Origin: Acidimicrobiia bacterium
Lineage (GTDB): Bacteria; Actinomycetota; Acidimicrobiia; IMCC26256; JAENVU01
Length of the DNA: 9,660 nucleotides
Direction of reading: 5' to 3'
Assembly: GCA_025357995.1 (NCBI GenBank)
Contig: JANYLF010000115.1
Span: 1-9,660, forward strand
Positions 1 to 6,130 of the stretch are shown here, piece by piece (within the stretch, counting starts at the first letter, position 1; every line of letters starts with the position of its first letter). The position numbers and the translations under genes were made by a program. A model generated the notes under the pieces. It searched no databases. It had not been told where the DNA came from and was given only the letters and a program-made list of their open reading frames with translations.

Positions 1-699
1 GCTCGTCTCCGTCCCTGAGTTCGCAACCACCACCGCGTCGCCGTCGTGGTCGTAGATACGCAACGTGCCATCTCCGTCGCCCGCGAATGTATAGACCATC
101 GCGGCGTGGTCGGGCGCCAACCCGACCCGCACCTCGCGCCCCGGCGGCAACGTCACGTGCAAGTACGTGACGGGTGAATGCGTCTCGACCGGTCCGGTGA
201 CCTCGCCGTACGCACCGGCGATCACGCGCACCGTCACACCATCCGCGTCGACGTGGGGAATCTGGGACGCCAGGAACTCTTGGTAGCGCGGCGGGATCAT
301 TTTCTGCGCGGCCGGCAGGTTGACCCACAGTTGGAATCCGTGTTGTCGACCGCCATCGGTGAGCAGCTCACGCGCCGGCATCTCGGAATGGATCACACCC
401 GATCCCGCCGTCATCCACTGCACCGCGCCCGGCCCGATACGACCCGCGTTGCCAGCCGAGTCCTCGTGCTCGACCGCGCCGCTGATCACGTAGGTGACCG
501 TCTCGAACCCGCGATGCGGGTGATCGGGCGCGCCCTTCGCCGCGCCGGGCGCGACGTCGGTCGGTCCCATCTCGTCGAGGAGCAGGAACGGATCCACGAG
601 CGAGAGTCGTGGCGTCGGGAACGGTCGCCGCACCGCGAAGCCGGCGCCCTCGGTCTGTCTGCTCGCCTGGATCGTCGCCATCACCGTACGGGCACTCAT
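1..699 (-). CDS. Pirin family protein (cupin), C-terminus beyond the left edge
   Basis: This gene is read on the reverse strand from ATG at 699-697 and is open to base 1, giving 233 residues; the end lies outside the window. The N-terminal pirin cupin domain is unmistakable. It has D-H-P-H-R-G-F-E-T-V (residues 58-67), then H77-E-D-S-x-G-N and M-T-A-G-S-G-V-I-H-S-E (95-105), and later a G-F-Q-L-W-V-N-L-P stretch. By family comparison the metal ligands are H59, H61, H103 and E105, and all are present. Pirins are cytoplasmic, iron-binding bicupins. Some bacterial members have quercetin 2,3-dioxygenase activity and others act as redox-sensitive regulators; the substrate here is unknown. A GAGAGG Shine-Dalgarno (714-709) lies nine bases before the ATG, and an in-frame GTG directly precedes it (702-700). 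The gene is divergent from the thioesterase operon across 72 bases. Family call very sure; role uncertain. Confidence 0.95.
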   Translation of the reverse strand, partial: MSARTVMATIQASRQTEGAGFAVRRPFPTPRLSLVDPFLLLDEMGPTDVAPGAAKGAPDHPHRGFETVTYVISGAVEHEDSAGNAGRIGPGAVQWMTAGSGVIHSEMPARELLTDGGRQHGFQLWVNLPAAQKMIPPRYQEFLASQIPHVDADGVTVRVIAGAYGEVTGPVETHSPVTYLHVTLPPGREVRVGLAPDHAAMVYTFAGDGDGTLRIYDHDGDAVVVANSGTETS

Positions 700-708
700 C
701 ACGAAATT

Positions 709-714
709 CCTCTC
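709..714 (-). promoter_or_regulatory. Ribosome binding site of the pirin gene
   Basis: The reverse strand reads GAGAGG nine bases before the ATG at 699. It supports that start, or the adjacent GTG at 702, over any internal one. Confidence 0.6.
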
Positions 715-757
715 GTCAAGACACTTCTACCCTCAACAACACCCCCGCATTCCCAGA

Positions 758-763
758 TAACTT
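758..763 (+). promoter_or_regulatory. Candidate -10 box of the thioesterase operon (possible leaderless start)
   Basis: TAACTT fits the actinobacterial TANNNT -10 pattern and ends eight bases before the ATG at 772. TCAACA at 733-738 is a weak -35 candidate (4 of 6) with a long spacer of 19. No Shine-Dalgarno precedes the ATG, so transcription may begin at or within a few bases of the start codon. This is inference from spacing only. Confidence 0.35.
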
Positions 764-771
764 CCCCGTCC

Positions 772-1593
772 ATGGACGCTTTGGCCTTCTACGGACTGGA
801 ACCGACCGACGATCGCACGCACTGGCGGCTCCCGGTGATCCCCACGCTGTGTTCGGGGCTGGGCGCACTCTTCGGTGGATGCGGCCTCGGAGCCTGCGTG
901 GAGGCCCTCGAGCAGGTCACGGGAAGACCGCTCGTCTGGGCGACCGGTCAGTACCTCTCGTACGCCCGGCCACCGTCGGTGATCGACATTCGGGTCGACG
1001 AAGTGGTGCGCGGTCACCAGATCTCGCAGGCTCGAGCGGTGGCGAGCGTCGGCGACGACGAGATCCTCACCGTCAATGCCGCGCTCGGCCACCGCGACGT
1101 GCCCCACATCGGGCAGTGGGCCGACATGCCCGTGGTGCCACCGCCGATGGAGTGTCCACCCCGCGAGCCGATGGACCGGCCCGACGCGTCGATCATGGAC
1201 CGCATCGACATGCGGATGGCCAACGCCCGCCCGTTCGACGAGCTCGACGGCACCCCCGGTAACGGTCGGTGTGCACTCTGGGTCCGGCTTCCCGGCCTGC
1301 TCGAGCTCTCGGCCGCCACGCTTTCCATCGTGGGCGACTACGTGCCGATGGGCATCTCGCAGGCACTCGGCAAGCGCGCCGGTGGCAACAGCCTCGACAA
1401 CACCTTGCGCGTGGCCCGCCGCGTGCAGACCGAGTGGATCCTCGCCGATATTCGGGTCCACGCCATCGCCGACGGTTTCGGCCACGGCCTTGTGCACCTG
1501 TGGGCGGAGGACGGAACCTTGCTCGGCACCGCGAGTCAATCAACGATCGTGCGCAACTGGCGCGAAAACCCACCGGAGGCATCGAAGCCATGA
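772..1593 (+). CDS. Acyl-CoA thioesterase family protein (double hotdog)
   Basis: This 273-residue protein resembles TesB-like / 4HBT_3 thioesterases, which hydrolyse acyl-CoA to free acid and CoA in the cytoplasm. The first hotdog covers about residues 15-110, with H17-W-R-L-P, a Gly-rich helix (L-F-G-G-C-G-L-G, 33-40) and a strand W-A-T-G-Q-Y-L-S-Y-A-R-P (56-67). A Pro- and Met-rich linker (about 120-155) leads to the second hotdog, which ends with H-L-W-A-E-D-G-T-L-L-G-T-A-S-Q-S (242-257). Q256 is in the place of the family's conserved active-site Gln. The open frame extends upstream to 178, but that part is antisense to the pirin gene. ATG 772 is the first Met after the pirin start and begins the homology-like region. 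It is the first gene of an operon whose next gene overlaps by four bases. Substrate chain length cannot be inferred. Confidence 0.85.
   Translation: MDALAFYGLEPTDDRTHWRLPVIPTLCSGLGALFGGCGLGACVEALEQVTGRPLVWATGQYLSYARPPSVIDIRVDEVVRGHQISQARAVASVGDDEILTVNAALGHRDVPHIGQWADMPVVPPPMECPPREPMDRPDASIMDRIDMRMANARPFDELDGTPGNGRCALWVRLPGLLELSAATLSIVGDYVPMGISQALGKRAGGNSLDNTLRVARRVQTEWILADIRVHAIADGFGHGLVHLWAEDGTLLGTASQSTIVRNWRENPPEASKP
1575..1579 (+). promoter_or_regulatory. Ribosome binding site of the LLM oxidoreductase gene
   Basis: GGAGG lies ten bases before ATG 1590, inside the 3' end of the thioesterase gene. It fixes the start at the ATGA overlap (ATG 1590-1592, TGA 1591-1593) and indicates translational coupling of the two genes. 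Confidence 0.7.
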
Positions 1594-2570
1594 CCGATCT
1601 GTCGACCACCGCTCCGCAACGTTGGGGCATCACGATCCCGCTGGCGGGAGTGCCGCTGATGGAACACAAGGAATGGTTCCGCGAGCTCGTCGATCTCGGC
1701 TTCACCGATGTGTGGTCCGCCGAGACCAACGGAACCGATGCGTTCACGCCCCTCGTGCTCGCGGCGGTGTGGGCACCGACGCTGCGGCTCGGTCAGGCGA
1801 TCGTGCCGGTGTACACCCGCGGTCCGGCGCTGCTCGCGCAGTCGATCGCGACGCTTGCCGACATCGCGCCCGGACGCGCCGTCCTCGGGATCGGATCGTC
1901 GAGCAATGTGATCGTGGAACGCTGGAACGGCATACCGTTCGAGAAGCCGTACCAACGGGTGCGTGACACCGTTCGCTTCTTGCGCGCCGCGCTCGCGGGC
2001 GAGAAGGTCACTGAGGAGTACGAGACGTTCGCAGTGAAGGGCTTCCGTCTCGGCATCCGGTTGCCGGAGCCACCGACGATTCTCGTGGCGGCGCTCCGCG
2101 AGGGCATGTTGAAACTCGCCGGCCGCGAGGCCGACGGCGCCATCGTCAACTGGCTCTCGGCCGAAGACGTGCGCACCGTCGCACCGATCGTCGGCGCGGG
2201 CAAGGAAGTGGCCGCCCGCATCTTCGTGATTCCCACCGAGGACCGCGACGCGGTGCGAGGCTTGGGCCGTCGCATGATTGCGGAGTACATGAACGTTCCC
2301 GTCTACGCGGCGTTCCACGAATGGATCGGCCGCGGCGACGCGCTCCGTCCGATGTGGGACGCGTGGAAGGCCGGCGATCGGGCCGGCGCCACCGAGGTCA
2401 TCCCCGATCACGTACTCGACGAGCTCATCGTGTGGGGCTCCCCGGAGAAATGTGCCGAGGGTGTGCGCGCCTACGCTGACAACGGCATCACCACTCCCGC
2501 GCCGATGATCATCGCCGATCCCGCGACCGCGAAGACCACGATGCGGGCCCTCGCGAAGCTGAAGCCGTAG
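1590..2570 (+). CDS. LLM-class oxidoreductase, probably F420-dependent (Rv3093c-like)
   Basis: This 326-residue protein has the luciferase-like monooxygenase TIM barrel. Seen in sequence: G13-I-T-I-P-L, G37-F-T-D-V-W-S-A-E (37-45), D50-A-F-T-P-L, L65-R-L-G-Q-A-I-V-P-V-Y-T-R-G-P-A (65-80) and A93-P-G-R-A-V-L-G-I-G-S-S-S (93-105), then I-V-E-R-W-N-G. From memory this pattern is closest to the actinobacterial subfamily of probable F420-dependent oxidoreductases named after M. tuberculosis Rv3093c. Such enzymes pass a hydride between reduced F420 and an organic substrate; some relatives use FMN instead. The C-terminal part contains W-G-S-P-E-K-C-A-E-G-V, a common end of LLM proteins. Start is chosen from GGAGG and the ATGA overlap with the thioesterase gene. 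Six bases separate its stop from the amidohydrolase gene, so it is the middle gene of the operon. Substrate unknown; cofactor assignment is by family. Confidence 0.9.
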   Translation: MTDLSTTAPQRWGITIPLAGVPLMEHKEWFRELVDLGFTDVWSAETNGTDAFTPLVLAAVWAPTLRLGQAIVPVYTRGPALLAQSIATLADIAPGRAVLGIGSSSNVIVERWNGIPFEKPYQRVRDTVRFLRAALAGEKVTEEYETFAVKGFRLGIRLPEPPTILVAALREGMLKLAGREADGAIVNWLSAEDVRTVAPIVGAGKEVAARIFVIPTEDRDAVRGLGRRMIAEYMNVPVYAAFHEWIGRGDALRPMWDAWKAGDRAGATEVIPDHVLDELIVWGSPEKCAEGVRAYADNGITTPAPMIIADPATAKTTMRALAKLKP

Positions 2571-2576
2571 CGCACC

Positions 2577-3575
2577 ATGCCCAGGCCGATGACCCAGGAA
2601 TGGCTCGATCAAGTGGTCGAGGACGTGATCGACCCGGATCAGAGGATCATCGATCCGCATCACCACCTGTGGCCGGTGGGCGGCGTGCTGCCGTACGGCA
2701 TCGCCGAACTCGTCGCCGACGTCCGCAGCGGTCACCGCGTGGACCAGACCGTGTTCATGGAATGCGGTGCGGCGTATCTCGCCGACGGGCCGAAGCACCT
2801 CCGATCCACGGGCGAGACCGCATTCGTCGCCGGGGTGGCCGGCGCGGATCCGTCGAAGGTGATCCGCGGCATCGTGGCCCACGTGGATCTCACCGACGCC
2901 GAACATCTCGACGAGGTCCTCGACGCGCACATTGCGATCGGCAACGGATTGGTGCGCGGCATCCGCCACGGTGGCGCTCGGGACCCGGACCCGCGCTCAT
3001 TGATGATCGCGGGTGACGCGCCCGAAGGGCTCTACACCGACCCTGCGTTCCGCGCGGGCGTCGCGCATCTCGGCGCGCGGGGCCTGACCTACGACACGTG
3101 GCACTACCACCACCAGAACCGTGACTTCGCGGCGCTCGCCCGCGCGGTGCCCGACACGATGATGGTGCTCGATCATTTCGGTACACCGCTCGGCGTCGCG
3201 GCGTATGCAGACCATCGCGAGGAGATCTTCGAGCAGTGGCTGCTCGACATTGCGGAGATCGCTCGATGCGACAACGTCGTCGCGAAGATCGGCGGAATGG
3301 CCATGCCGGACAACGGGTTCGGCTGGCACACGGCGCCGCGTCCACCCACGTCCGCCGAGTTCGTCGCCGCGCAGGTCCGCTACTACGTGCACACGATCGA
3401 GTGCTTCGGGCCGGAGCGCTGCATGTTCGAGTCCAACTTCCCGATGGACCGCATGTCGCTCTCGTACCGCGTGCTCTGGAACGCCTTCAAGCTGATCGCC
3501 GCGCCGTTCTCACCGTCCGAACGCGACGCTATGTTCCACGACACCGCGGCGCGCGTGTACCGGCTGGACGCGTAG
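2577..3575 (+). CDS. Amidohydrolase-2 family metal-dependent hydrolase (COG3618-like)
   Basis: This 332-residue protein is a TIM-barrel hydrolase of the amidohydrolase_2 family (PF04909), the family of lactonases, decarboxylases and related C-C or C-O hydrolases. Key elements are the metal-binding I-I-D-P-H-H-H-L-W (24-32, ligands H28 and H30), R127-G-I-R-H-G (127-132), D173-T-W-H-Y-H-H-Q (173-180), L-D-H-F-G (198-202, H200 as a likely ligand), K237-I-G-G-M and C-M-F-E-S-N-F-P-M-D (282-291). N287 lies where most amidohydrolases have a catalytic or metal-binding Asp. As I recall, Asn is usual in this particular subfamily. It is the last gene of the thioesterase-LLM operon, six bases after the LLM stop. 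No clear Shine-Dalgarno is seen. Met5 (2589) is an alternative start and would not touch the domain. It likely opens a lactone or cleaves a ring product, but the substrate is not deducible. Confidence 0.88.
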   Translation: MPRPMTQEWLDQVVEDVIDPDQRIIDPHHHLWPVGGVLPYGIAELVADVRSGHRVDQTVFMECGAAYLADGPKHLRSTGETAFVAGVAGADPSKVIRGIVAHVDLTDAEHLDEVLDAHIAIGNGLVRGIRHGGARDPDPRSLMIAGDAPEGLYTDPAFRAGVAHLGARGLTYDTWHYHHQNRDFAALARAVPDTMMVLDHFGTPLGVAAYADHREEIFEQWLLDIAEIARCDNVVAKIGGMAMPDNGFGWHTAPRPPTSAEFVAAQVRYYVHTIECFGPERCMFESNFPMDRMSLSYRVLWNAFKLIAAPFSPSERDAMFHDTAARVYRLDA

Positions 3576-3604
3576 TACTCGGTCGCACTGAGCCGGTGCG
3601 CGAA

Positions 3605-3943
3605 TCAGCGCGAGCGCCGCGGGAGCGAACGGGCGTATGCAATCGCCCGCGCGACCCAACCCTCCAGCTGACGTTTCGTGCGCAATGCGTCGTCGTCGAC
3701 GCGGAGCCACCCCGCCATCTCCCGGCCCCGCATGACGCAGACTCGAGCACCCGCGCGCGTGAGTAACCGATCGAGCTGAGTAGGTTCGACCCGCAGCAGG
3801 AGTCCGCCCTCGCGACTCACCGCGACCGCCATCTTGGCGTCGACGAGAAACGCCAACCCACCGAACATCCGCTTCTCGGTCACCCCGAGTTCGTCCACCA
3901 AGAGCGCCCGGATCCTGTGCGCAAGCTCCTCGTTGTACGCCAT
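3605..3943 (-). CDS. TfoX N-terminal domain protein
   Basis: This is a 112-residue single-domain protein. It matches the TfoX_N fold (PF04993): V21-T-E-K-R-M-F-G-G-L-A-F-L-V-D (21-35), then K37-M-A-V-A-V, L-L-L-R-V and the C-terminal M71-R-G-R-E-M-A-G-W-L-R-V (71-82). The C-terminal TfoX domain of the gammaproteobacterial competence regulator is absent, so competence control should not be assumed; free-standing TfoX_N proteins have no established function. A GAGGGAGG ribosome site at 3954-3947 overlaps the stop codon of the upstream gene, and the gap between the two genes is nine bases, so they form an operon with likely translational coupling. The Arg-rich tail (R-S-L-P-R-R-S-R) is unremarkable. 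It ends 29 bases from the convergent amidohydrolase gene. Confidence 0.88.
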   Translation of the reverse strand: MAYNEELAHRIRALLVDELGVTEKRMFGGLAFLVDAKMAVAVSREGGLLLRVEPTQLDRLLTRAGARVCVMRGREMAGWLRVDDDALRTKRQLEGWVARAIAYARSLPRRSR

Positions 3944-3946
3944 CGT

Positions 3947-3954
3947 CCTCCCTC
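3947..3954 (-). promoter_or_regulatory. Ribosome binding site of the TfoX-N gene
   Basis: The reverse strand reads GAGGGAGG three bases before the ATG at 3943. It overlaps the TGA of the preceding gene (3955-3953). The first GAGG gives a spacing of seven bases, so ribosomes ending the upstream gene are placed to restart here. Confidence 0.65.
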
Positions 3955-4696
3955 AGAAGCTGCGGATCGCGTCGCGTGATGTGAGGACTGTCTCGTCGCC
4001 GAAGATCTCGAAACCTTCGAGCCCACAGCGGCCGACCATGTAAAGCAGGAGATCGTTCGCGGTTCCGCGCACCGCGACGTCGCCGTGCGCGTGCTCGCGC
4101 GTCACGACCAATCCGTCGGGTGAGAAGACAACGAGCCACTCCCCGTCGCCGTCGGTGGCGTGAAGGTGCGCGCGCTCTCCCTTGCCGGTCAGCACGTCGG
4201 TGCTCACGGGACCGAAGTTCAACGACGCGACGAGATTGGCGAGCCGTTCGTCGATACCGTCGATCGCGAGCTCGACGTCGATCGCGTTCTGCGCCCCGGT
4301 CGCGCTCTGCGCGTCCCATCGATGGATCGTGGTCTCGTGCGCCATCCGCCGCGACCAGAACCGCGCGTGCTGATCAGGCCCCCACGACCACATGTCGTCG
4401 TCGGGATCGATCTCGCGCAACGTGGCAGTGAGTTGTGCCGCGCCGGATTCGATCCACTCCGGATACGCGGCCTCGTCGTCGGGCAAGCCGAGATCGAGAT
4501 CCCCAGGGTTCGCGAACTGGCGAGTGCCAGCGATCGCGAGCACCCAACGGTGCGTGGTGCCGGTGTGCTTCACCAGCTTCGCCATCGTCCATTCCGGGGT
4601 TGCGGGCGTCGCAGCCTCGGGGCCAACCGCGCGAGCGGCGGCGGCCAACAATGCGGCCTGGCTCGTGATGACGTCGAGAAACTCCAAGTGCTTCAT
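3953..4696 (-). CDS. Maleylpyruvate isomerase family, mycothiol-dependent protein (DinB fold)
   Basis: From ATG 4696 this is a 247-residue protein. It has the MDMPI_N / DinB-like four-helix domain: W36-T-M-A-K-L-V-K-H-T-G-T-T-H-R-W (36-51) and R117-M-A-H-E-T-T-I-H-R-W-D-A (117-129). H44, E121 and H125 fit the His-Glu-His zinc site of mycothiol-dependent maleylpyruvate isomerase. The C-terminal part (about 150-240) fits the small MDMPI_C domain. Family members of the TIGR03083 type use mycothiol or are uncharacterised; true isomerase activity is not implied. An upstream in-frame ATG (4720) would add eight residues. I prefer 4696 because the new N-terminus M-K-H-L-E-F-L is typical and a -10-like box lies between the two ATGs. 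It is the first gene of an operon with the TfoX-N gene and is divergent from the HNH gene. Confidence 0.88.
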   Translation of the reverse strand: MKHLEFLDVITSQAALLAAAARAVGPEAATPATPEWTMAKLVKHTGTTHRWVLAIAGTRQFANPGDLDLGLPDDEAAYPEWIESGAAQLTATLREIDPDDDMWSWGPDQHARFWSRRMAHETTIHRWDAQSATGAQNAIDVELAIDGIDERLANLVASLNFGPVSTDVLTGKGERAHLHATDGDGEWLVVFSPDGLVVTREHAHGDVAVRGTANDLLLYMVGRCGLEGFEIFGDETVLTSRDAIRSF

Positions 4697-4704
4697 GGGG
4701 GCCG

Positions 4705-4710
4705 ACACTA
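4705..4710 (-). promoter_or_regulatory. Candidate -10 box of the mycothiol-dependent enzyme operon
   Basis: The reverse strand reads TAGTGT (TANNNT type), ending eight bases before ATG 4696. No Shine-Dalgarno is visible before the ATG and no good -35 box is seen. A leaderless or near-leaderless transcript is possible. Low confidence. Confidence 0.3.
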
Positions 4711-4776
4711 GAACGCGCAACGCGTCCGGCAGCCTGTCCGATCGCGGATTCTGTCCGGATTTCTTGCGGTTTCGGG

Positions 4777-4806
4777 TTGACAGTGAACATATGTTCGTTG
4801 TGTTCT
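4777..4806 (+). promoter_or_regulatory. Promoter of the HNH endonuclease gene
   Basis: TTGACA at 4777-4782 is a perfect -35 hexamer. With a spacer of 18, TGTTCT at 4801-4806 is the best -10 candidate, though a poor one (3 of 6). Transcription would start near 4813 and leave a leader of about 60 bases before ATG 4873. The spacer contains a 12-base palindrome, which is the usual place for a repressor site. Confidence 0.5.
4784..4797 (+). promoter_or_regulatory. Putative LexA operator (SOS box)
   Basis: TGAACATATGTTCG contains the perfect palindrome GAACATATGTTC (4785-4796). It matches 13 of 14 positions of the Gram-positive SOS box pattern CGAACRNRYGTTCG and all eight core bases of the mycobacterial form TCGAAC-N4-GTTCGA. 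It lies between the -35 and -10 regions of the HNH gene, so a bound repressor would block RNA polymerase. It is 88 bases from the divergent gene's start and outside that gene's candidate promoter. LexA binding is inferred from the motif. Confidence 0.6.
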
Positions 4807-4872
4807 ACGAACTGACGTTTGGGGCGTGGAGTCCCCGGTCGGCGGATACGGAACAGTCGGAATGGGTTCGTG

Positions 4873-6102
4873 ATGGATTGCGACATCACAGTGAGCAGCG
4901 AGATCGAGACCTTGTTCGTCGATCCCGTGGGCGACATACGCCGGGCGGTCGACTCCGCACTCGCAGCACTCGACGTCGACGCCATGACCGATGGAGAACT
5001 CGCCACCGAGCTTGTGCGCTTGCGCCGTCAGACCGATCGCATCGAATCCGTGTTGACCGAGATGAGCGTGAAAGCCCGCCAACGCGGCGTCGGCCTCACC
5101 GCCGGGTACGCGTCGACTCCCGCCTGGCAGTCGTGGCAGACGGGTCAATCCCGTGGCGCGGTCGGCCAGATCATTCGCGCCGGCGAGCTCGTCGAACCCC
5201 TCCCCGAGACCGGTCGGCGCTGGCGCGAGGGCGAGATCACGTCCACGGCGGTCGCACTCATCGCCGCCGCGCGCGTCCCCGGGAACGACGACAAGCTGGT
5301 CGCGTGTGAGGCCCAGTTCCTTGCGCTGGCGCAACGCCGCGACCACAAGTCTCTGCGCATCGCGACCCAACACTTCGCCGCGCTCGCCCGGGCCGATGGT
5401 TCGAGGCCGACCAATCCGGACGGCATCACCCTCTCCCCCGTCGGCGATCGCACTGTCGTGAGCGGCGAGCTGCATTCCGACACGGCCGAGACCGTCACTC
5501 ACGCACTCCAGGCGTTCACCGTCAAGCCCGACGACGCCGACGATTCCACCCCGGCCGAGCGCCGCGCCGCCGCCCTGGTCCGCATCTGCGAACTCGCCTT
5601 GAGGTTCGGCACCGATGCCGGAGGCGCGAAACCGTCGGTGTCGTACGTGGTACGCCGCGCCGAGCCGGGTCAGCCCGCCGAGCCCACCGTCGGGATGTTT
5701 ACTGGCATCCTCGACCCATGGGATCGCGACCGCATCCTGTGCGACTGCGACTTGTCGCGCATCGTGATCGGGCCCAAGGGCGAGACGCTCGACGTCGGCC
5801 GCGCGACCCCCACCTGGCCGACCGCGATCCGCAAGGGAATCGTCGTGCGGGATCAGGGGTGCCAGTGGCCCGGTTGCGAGGTACCTGCGCCATGGTGCGA
5901 CGCGCACCACTTCGTGCACTGGGAACACGGTGGAATCACCGCGGTCAGCAACGGATTCCTCCTCTGTCGAAGACACCACACGTTCCATCACCGACATCCG
6001 GAGTGGAAGATCACCTTCGACGATCAACGCGTGCGCGTGTTCCGACCCGACGGTCGCGAACTCGACCGCGATCCGTGGGCCCACCTCGAACGCGCGGCGT
6101 AG
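4873..6102 (+). CDS. DUF222 / HNH endonuclease (13E12 repeat family)
   Basis: This 409-residue protein has the two-part build of the actinobacterial DUF222-HNH (13E12 repeat) family. DUF222 covers about residues 20-300, with R-R-Q-T-D-R-I-E near 51-58 and repeated Ala-rich helices. The C-terminal HNH nuclease has C330-Q-W-P-G-C335, then C342-D-A-H-H-F-V-H-W-E-H-G-G (342-354), N360-G-F-L-L-C365-R-R-H-H369. The two CxxC-like pairs and final His residues make a complete zinc-bound HNH site, so it looks intact. The cellular role is not established; the genes are often multicopy and scattered. ATG 4873 (or the adjoining GTG 4870) is preferred. The frame can be extended to a TTG at 4819, but the extension has no domain match and starts only about six bases after the predicted transcription start. 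Its promoter carries a probable LexA box. It ends 18 bases from the convergent SRAP gene. Confidence 0.92.
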   Translation: MDCDITVSSEIETLFVDPVGDIRRAVDSALAALDVDAMTDGELATELVRLRRQTDRIESVLTEMSVKARQRGVGLTAGYASTPAWQSWQTGQSRGAVGQIIRAGELVEPLPETGRRWREGEITSTAVALIAAARVPGNDDKLVACEAQFLALAQRRDHKSLRIATQHFAALARADGSRPTNPDGITLSPVGDRTVVSGELHSDTAETVTHALQAFTVKPDDADDSTPAERRAAALVRICELALRFGTDAGGAKPSVSYVVRRAEPGQPAEPTVGMFTGILDPWDRDRILCDCDLSRIVIGPKGETLDVGRATPTWPTAIRKGIVVRDQGCQWPGCEVPAPWCDAHHFVHWEHGGITAVSNGFLLCRRHHTFHHRHPEWKITFDDQRVRVFRPDGRELDRDPWAHLERAA

Positions 6103-6104
6103 CT

Positions 6105-6130
6105 CACTACGAGAACCGCACTACGAGAAC
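6105..6130. repeat. Tandem direct repeat of 12 bases, period 14
   Basis: CACTACGAGAAC occurs at 6105-6116 and again at 6119-6130, with CG between the copies. The first copy begins three bases after the HNH stop. The second contains the SRAP stop codon (TAG on the reverse strand, 6123-6121) and its last codons. This looks like a 14-base tandem duplication at the junction of two convergent genes. Confidence 0.85.

Noticed and set aside
178..771. A 198-codon N-terminal extension of the thioesterase
   Set aside because: The extension is antisense to the well-supported pirin gene and the hotdog homology begins just after ATG 772.
1536..2969. A 477-codon open frame on the reverse strand across the LLM and amidohydrolase genes
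   Set aside because: It has no recognisable motif and mirrors two clearly identified genes on the other strand. Long antisense frames are expected at this GC content.
3576..3604. Terminator between the convergent amidohydrolase and TfoX-N genes
   Set aside because: Only short, imperfect GC pairings were seen and no T tract follows them.
4697..4720. ATG at 4720 as the start of the mycothiol-dependent enzyme
   Set aside because: The eight extra residues are atypical for the family and a -10-like box lies inside them.
4819..4872. TTG start adding 18 residues to the HNH protein
   Set aside because: It lies only about six bases beyond the predicted transcription start, has no ribosome site, and the added residues do not look like part of DUF222.
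4708..6084. A 458-codon open frame on the reverse strand, antisense to the HNH gene
   Set aside because: The plus strand shows a complete DUF222-HNH protein with a zinc site. The antisense frame is a composition artefact.
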